A program made the translations under genes and the position numbers. Shown in pieces: positions 58,528 through 64,000 of a stretch of DNA of 64,000 bases. Origin of the DNA: Polytrichum commune (Eukaryota; Streptophyta; Polytrichopsida; Polytrichales; Polytrichaceae); contig OX485806.1 in the NCBI GenBank assembly GCA_950295325.1, forward strand, positions 54,061,169 to 54,125,168, given 5' to 3'. The notes under the pieces were generated by a model, which saw nothing but the letters and a program-made list of their open reading frames with translations, searched no databases and was not told the DNA's origin. The first letter of the stretch is position 1; each line of letters opens with the position of its first letter.

Positions 58528-60655
58528 TGTCAAGGTCACCTTCAACCCTTAGCCTGAGACGGTGTAAACCGTTGCTGACCGGTTTACATGGATGTCACTC
58601 CCACCAAAATTAGACTATTATTGCTTCTCGTTTCTACAAAGGTGGTCATGTGCATATTATTATTGGCATCAAGCTTTGTACGTTATTCTTTTTGTACATT
58701 CTGATGAGTCCTTAAGGAGTAGGTACCCTAGGTTTCTAAGTTTATGCTCCCCTAAATCCTAATGTCAAGGTTAAGTGTTTTGGAAATGGGATCTATTCCT
58801 ATATCCAACATCACGTATAATCATTCTTATATCTTTCATGGTTTGAATGACTTGTAACTACTCTTGTGCCATCCAACTTTCAATAATGTACAGTCAAGAG
58901 TATCAAAGTCCTTGTGTAATTCAAACACACTCTCTCACTAATGCAATTCTACTTAGTTGATGAATGATATTCAATTGTGAAAATTTCTCATTCATTTTCT
59001 CATTCATTAAGTACATACCAATCTCATGAAATCTTTCATCAAAGGGTTTGGTTAATATTCCTTGTCATTTACATTCACATTCTAATACTCTATATGGTCA
59101 ATGTTCTCGTTCTTCCTACATATCTTTTTATTTATCTCCAAATTCTTTTTCTTCATGTCAGGGGTATGATGAAATGAAATCTTAATTTGTCCCTGATTGT
59201 ACGATGATGATCAATGTAGTCCCCTTGGCGGCCACTTCTTCGTCTTCCTTCTCTCAATGATTCTTTGTCCGCCAATTCATACCTCTCTCATCAGTCAATT
59301 TTAAACCCGAAACTGCAATTCCAAAGATGCTCAAAGGTTTTGGTAAGTAAGTATCCTTAGCATCAACCTTCAAATCTTAGGTGTTCAATCATGCGATTTA
59401 ATGAATCAACCAAGAAATTCCTTTTGGGTCTGAATCCCGTGAGTTTCTTCAAGTTTCCTATCTCTGATGGTTTCCCCCTAAAGCCTTGGGGTCTTCATGC
59501 TCATGCCAATCTTCTTAGTCTCGGAGTCTTCATGCCTTGGTAACATTCCAAGTTCCTAAATCTCTTCATCTCTAAGGGTCTTCAAGTCGGCTGGGCCTAA
59601 ATCCTTTAGGCCCCTTAGTCTCAAGGGTATTGAATCCCTTCGTCTCTTGCATTTCTTGAAAATCCCTTAGTCTCAAAAGGTTGGGAATTTCCATAGTTTC
59701 TAAGGGTCATGAAATCCCTTAAACTCTGGGGTTTCTTTGTCGTCCAAGGTTTTTACACCTTGTTGAAATCTTCTAAGGTTTTTTCTTAGAGATATCTTCA
59801 AGCCTTCTCGGATTTTGGCTAAGTCTTTATCTTCAAGAATTCTCAAGCCTTCTCGGATGTTGGCTAAGTCTATATCTTCAAGATAGGATTTGCAGAAAGT
59901 CTACCGCTTCCGATAGGCATCGCAGTAAGTTATGCGCTCCTTTAGGCCCCCTTTGTGGCATTTAAAATAGGTCTTAGTATCTACCATTTCCTTGATGTGG
60001 CGGTTAGGTCTCTTTCCCCTATTGCCAAATGTGTGATTTTTATTGTCTTTAGCGTTGTATGTAACTAATGTTTAATTCTGATAAGGCATATCTATTTAAA
60101 GTAATACATGCGTGCTATAATTAGATGTGCTTGTAGAATACATTTGGTGTATTTAACTATTTGCATAGATGTGCCACGAGATCCGGTTGCATCCTGTATC
60201 ATTCATCCATCCAAAATAGGTTACCTTCATTTAAAGCGGTTGAGATAGTTATGTCCATCCAAAAAGGTTGTCATCCCTTAGGGTATGTTTCATCTACACA
60301 TCTTCATCCCTCAAAAATAATCCTATTAGCTAGGTGTTCATATTTAGTTCCTAACTAGGCTTGTGTGACCGTTCATAATCCAGGTTCGCTTATTCTTCTT
60401 TTACCCTAAATTCCCTTGGTCTCCGGTCACTTCCCTACAGTCCTACCTTAACAACTCCCCGTCTCTTCAAGGCCGGCTCTTCTGGCCTTTTCTACTTGAT
60501 CAGCCAGTCCTTAGTCCAAGCTCTCAGCTTTCGTTTTGTTTGGTCACTGGTCCGCTGGTCCTCGCCTTCCCTCGGCCACTACTGGTCCTTGCCTTCCCTT
60601 GCTACTGGCTTGATCTGGTGCTTGAATTTTCCACTTCTGGATTTGTGGGTGTACA
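58528..60655 (+). mobile_element. Solo LTR, TGTCGAGG family
   Basis: 2128 bp from TGTCAAGGTCACC to GTGGGTGTACA. Flanks AGCGT and AACGT match at 4 of 5. The opening section (GGTGTAAACCGTTGCTGACC and onward) parallels 36787, while the interior is rearranged, with repeated TCTTCAAG/CCTTCTCGG motifs at about 59790-59880. No coding region. Confidence 0.78.
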
Positions 60656-61109
60656 AACGTCACCGTAAGTTTTAGTAACAACAACAAGAATGTCTTTGTG
60701 CTTACCAGATATCAATTGGACCATTTTTTTTCACTGCAGTCAAAGATGGACCAACTTAATTTAAATTAAGTAAATCCATCATTCTTTACCCTCCATGCAT
60801 ATTTATGGTTTGACTGAAGGTTTCGGTATTGAAAGAGAATTTAAATCTCCTTCCACTATGGTTTAGGTTGGAAATAGTGTTTTTCATGAAGTCCCAAAGG
60901 GTTGGGCATCCCCCAAATGCTCCTGACCTATGAGAAAACAATATATTTTGGCAAAACTTGAGTAGATTATGGCAATTGGAGGTTTTTTTTTTTACTCATA
61001 CAACGTCAATTGTTTGACCTACAATTGCAAAATTCTAGCCCTAGCGGCCCAATGGTAGGATTTTTCAAACTAAAGCTTCTTTTTTATTACTTGACTATGA
61101 GGGACCAAT
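60656..61109. other. Unassigned spacer
   Basis: AT-rich, T-run at about 60985-60995. No feature recognised. It ends in GGACCAAT, the left target duplication of the next element. Confidence 0.4.
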
Positions 61110-63793
61110 CACAGGTAGATCACTTAGTGCATTTTAAAAACGACGTGCGGCATAATATAGAGAGGATTAAAATCATTTGAAATAAAAATTATAAAGGAAT
61201 TCCAAATACTGAAGGGGCCATTAAATGTAGACAATCCCATTATAAGTAAGTTAGATGGACATAAAACATGGGCCATTATTTTTTTGTAACATTAATATAG
61301 GGGCTAAAGATAAGGATCCTAGAAGGTATGTTTAGTATGGTATGTAAATGGGTTTAGGACTCACGGAGAGGATGATAATTGGGATTTCCGTCTGTCCAAA
61401 AATGGATGAAAAGGGAATGCGCCGTCGTTGGGGTTGTCTTCCCCACGCCCGTTTGCAGATGGCTAAGGTTTCAATTTGCTTCACGTTTTTGTCCGCTGTG
61501 TTTTGGAGGTGCGTTTTCAGAGCTGGGTTTGGGTTTAGGTGCGTGCGCACCTTGTTTGGTGTATTGATCTACATCTACTGGGGCGGTTCACATATGAGTT
61601 ATGGCAATCCAAAACAAGATGTGGACCATGGTGTGAGCCCAATATTGGGTTCACATGTCAATCTAATCATAAACATGGTTAAATCTCAGGAATGGGTGTG
61701 GGATTGAGCCAAGGAGGATTTATAAAAGTGTGATGTGAACTGAATCTTAGGTATGTCTTAGTTGGTGGGATTTGGGGTTTAGGTGTGAGGTTGAATTTTT
61801 TTTAAAGTAAACTAAAAATAAGTGAATTAGTTGAAAGGGGGGTTGAGTCATGATTAAGCTCATTGGGCTTAGAAGGTCGCTGGTTAAGGGGGGTATCAGT
61901 TGTGGATAGGCCAAGTGCGGGACGCGGGGAGCAAGGGGAAGCCCCTAATGCCTTGGAAGAGGGTAGTAGTTCGGAGTGTGTAGCTGAGGCGGGCAGAGGC
62001 GCAGCTCCGCTGATCTGGTTTTTGGCCACCACTGGGGGTCGAGGCTACTCCTTCACACAACACGGCAGAGAAGAGGGAGCAGGGGTGGAATTACACGGAG
62101 GCAACAAGAGGCTCTTGCGGCGAGAAATGCAGCCCAGAAAGAGCAACTGGGAAATGCTTCAGGCCATACCAGCCGCCCCTGGTGCAGTGACATTCAACCA
62201 GGGCAGTGAGTGAATTGGGCGAGGAGGAGCCTTTGTGTGTGTGGGAGGAGGAGTTGCTCGGGCGAATTGTGCACTGACCGGCCAATGCAATTGCGCGATG
62301 AATGCGGAGGAAGGAGGACTCTAATGGGTTCGTGAAGATCAAGTCTGAGAGAATGGTGCCAGGACGATTCAGTGGCACTGTGGTTGTGAGGAGGGATCGA
62401 TTTTGAGACGGTTTTGGCAGATTCGGGGAGCTCAAAAACAAAGGTCTGCTACATCAGCGCCCTCAACAATGTGAATTTCCGTCATTGATCCCGAGGGCGG
62501 TGCAGCTGGCTTGCAACCCACTGCCGGAAATCGGGAGGGATAAATCAGGGTGTGATTGAAGTCTGGTTGCTTGCCTAGCCTGCTTAGTTACCGGTTCGGC
62601 TCACCCAGGCACCCTGCCTGTACCAACAGGGGGAATGCTCTTCGAAGGGCGTTTGCTTATATTCGGCAAGGCAGACTAAAGACTCTCAAGATCTGGAGCT
62701 CCTTCACCGAGGCACCTACTAGCCAGGCAGGGGCCGAGGTGCATGAGGCTAGCCGGTGGGCTGGAGGAATTAAAAGTTGGGCTTAGTTAAGCTTAGGGTA
62801 GTGGCAGTTAGTTAGAGTGTGCATTTTAGAATTATCAATTGATGGGCCAGTGGGCAATCGTAGTGTAGGAGATTCAGCATTGTGGACGGGTTGGATCAGT
62901 TAGTCTAGGATGGTTTACATTAATAAGTAATGAAGTTTTGTGTGGGCGTGATTTATATTAGGGAATGGCATTTGTAATGATCACAAGGGTGAGGAGTATT
63001 TCTAAATACTCTTGACCTCGTATTTCCTGAATAAAAGTGTGGGTTGGACATTTCCAATGTTGGAGCATGGGGAGTCAGTTTTAAGGGCTACGTGGTTTCA
63101 AGCAAAAGCATGTGAGCCACCGGCTCTCACCCGGATTATGACGCTTAAGGGTGGGGGTTTGTGGCTGACACATGGAAGGGGAATTTGCTGTGCCGTAGTA
63201 TTTCAGCAAAGTTAGAGTATTGGAGGAGGAAACATACGCCTCCCTTAGGGTTCGTTTGGAGGGGAAATCTGCGTTGGAGTGGCCATTTCAGTTTTGCGAC
63301 AATGAAGATAGGTGTAGAATCCGGCAAAATATGGAGGGTTTGAACGATGTAGTAAGTGATGTGTATGTCCTGCCATTGCGATGTGAAGTCTAGGAGGCCC
63401 CTAAACGACGTTGTCTTGATGATGGGACTCATGTAGCAGATCGTAGTCTCCAAAAAGTGTCCGATTTCCCGGAAATAGAGGAAGAAGTCGAAAACCATCT
63501 TGCAATGGTATTACTGTTTGCACTCTTCTTTGTTTCCATGCTTTCCCTCAACACTCGTCAATTGCATTAGGAAGTAGATTAGCTTTTATTACTTAAAAGG
63601 AATATAGAGTACAAAAAATTGCAGTGACTTGGACAATATAAGTAATGGAAGGGTGCAAACAAATGGGCCATTTTTGAAATTTAAGTAATCATAGGGAGGC
63701 TTTAATTCAACCCTTGAAGGTGAATAGCCCCAAAACAAAAAAAACCCCAGCTGCACGTGGTGCACAAAAATGCCTTAGAGTGATCTACACGTG
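61110..63793. mobile_element. TIR element copy, 1.14 kb net, with nested solo LTR
   Basis: Ends CACAGGTAGATCACTTAGTG (left) and, read from the right, CACGTGTAGATCACTCTAAG. Flanking 8-base duplication GGACCAAT/AGACCAAT (7 of 8). The outer ~230 and ~290 bases match the 29440 and 31633 copies. The interior (61350-61631 and 63176-63500) is unlike theirs and encodes no recognisable transposase; a minus frame at 63145-63498 (117 codons) is of unknown nature. The solo LTR at 61632-63170 sits inside. Confidence 0.88.
61632..63170 (+). mobile_element. Solo LTR of the hairpin-start family
   Basis: 1539 bp with the perfect 5-base duplication CATGG (61627-61631, 63171-63175). Starts TGTGAGCCCAATATTGGGTT then CACATG (hairpin) and ends CTTAAGGGTGGGGGTTTGTG then GCTGACA. 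The 116-codon frame at 61863-62213 shows no domain. Confidence 0.92.
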
Positions 63794-64000
63794 AGACCAA
63801 TTCATCATGATAAAGGTAATCTTTAGCGCTCCTAGCTTTTTTTAAACAATATGGTCTCTTTCTCCATAGCCTTATAGGGCTAGAATCATAGTCACCAACA
63901 AACACAAATGGAGGTTGTTCAATAGGAGAATCATCATTAACAACATGCATTGTGGCAATACCCTCATTAACAAATGTTTTGTGGTCGGAAGCTATAAGAA
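63794..64000 (-). other. Open frame of unknown origin at the right edge
   Basis: Reading leftward from the window edge, the minus strand is open for about 68 codons, with a protein-like composition (D-D-S-P-I-E-Q-P-P-F-V-F-V-G-D-Y-D-S-S-P-I-R-L-W), up to the TIR element that interrupts it at 63793. Beyond the element (below 61110) the same strand soon meets stops. I do not recognise the protein; it may be an exon or an element ORF broken by the insertion. Confidence 0.3.

Overview
The window is nuclear DNA of a land plant with a repeat-rich genome. Evidence for this: primer-binding sites complementary to plant-type initiator-Met and Asp tRNAs, plant-clade Ty3/gypsy chromovirus and Ty1/copia proteins, a CCCTAAA (TTTAGGG-type) telomere motif, and almost no host coding sequence. 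The gypsy RT remnant at the left edge reminds me of elements of non-seed plants, but I cannot place the species.

Layout. 1-1119 is a gypsy pol remnant. 1191-3586 is a 149-bp satellite with a higher-order pattern. 3806-8312 is a broken plus-strand copy of a chromovirus, followed by an oppositely oriented solo LTR (8341-8906). 9250-10891 is an LTR-like block. 11237-18659 holds two decayed minus-strand relatives of the chromovirus that share the same RT deletion and RNase H duplication; the second contains a small TIR element (17032-17441). 20314-40030 is one degenerate copia element split by insertions. The first insertion is a full-length minus-strand chromovirus (20785-28185; identical 941-bp LTRs as read, GAAAG target duplication, one 1546-codon gag-pol frame ending in a chromodomain). 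The second is a long LTR-like insertion (28697-34408, AATAT duplication) that itself holds two TIR elements and a solo LTR. The third is a solo LTR (36787-40022, AGCAT duplication) that holds another solo LTR. 42025-48361 is packed with members of an LTR family whose 5' end is a short hairpin, and includes a possible two-exon gene fragment at 44090-44453. 48362-52908 is AT-rich DNA with no recognisable feature. 52909-58326 is a truncated relative of the 28697 insertion, broken by an Athila-like element with a 2.2-kb LTR, an Asp-tRNA primer site and a decayed gag. 58528-60655 is another solo LTR. 61110-63793 is the largest TIR element, with a nested solo LTR. The right edge holds a short open frame of unknown origin.

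How the parts work together: the only element that looks able to move by itself is the chromovirus at 20785-28185. The defective relatives at 11237-18659 keep related LTRs, gag and a primer site but lack the RT active site, so if they ever moved they would have depended on such a helper (inference). The four TIR elements lack any visible transposase and would need a source elsewhere. No rRNA, tRNA gene, CRISPR array or confidently recognised host gene was seen.
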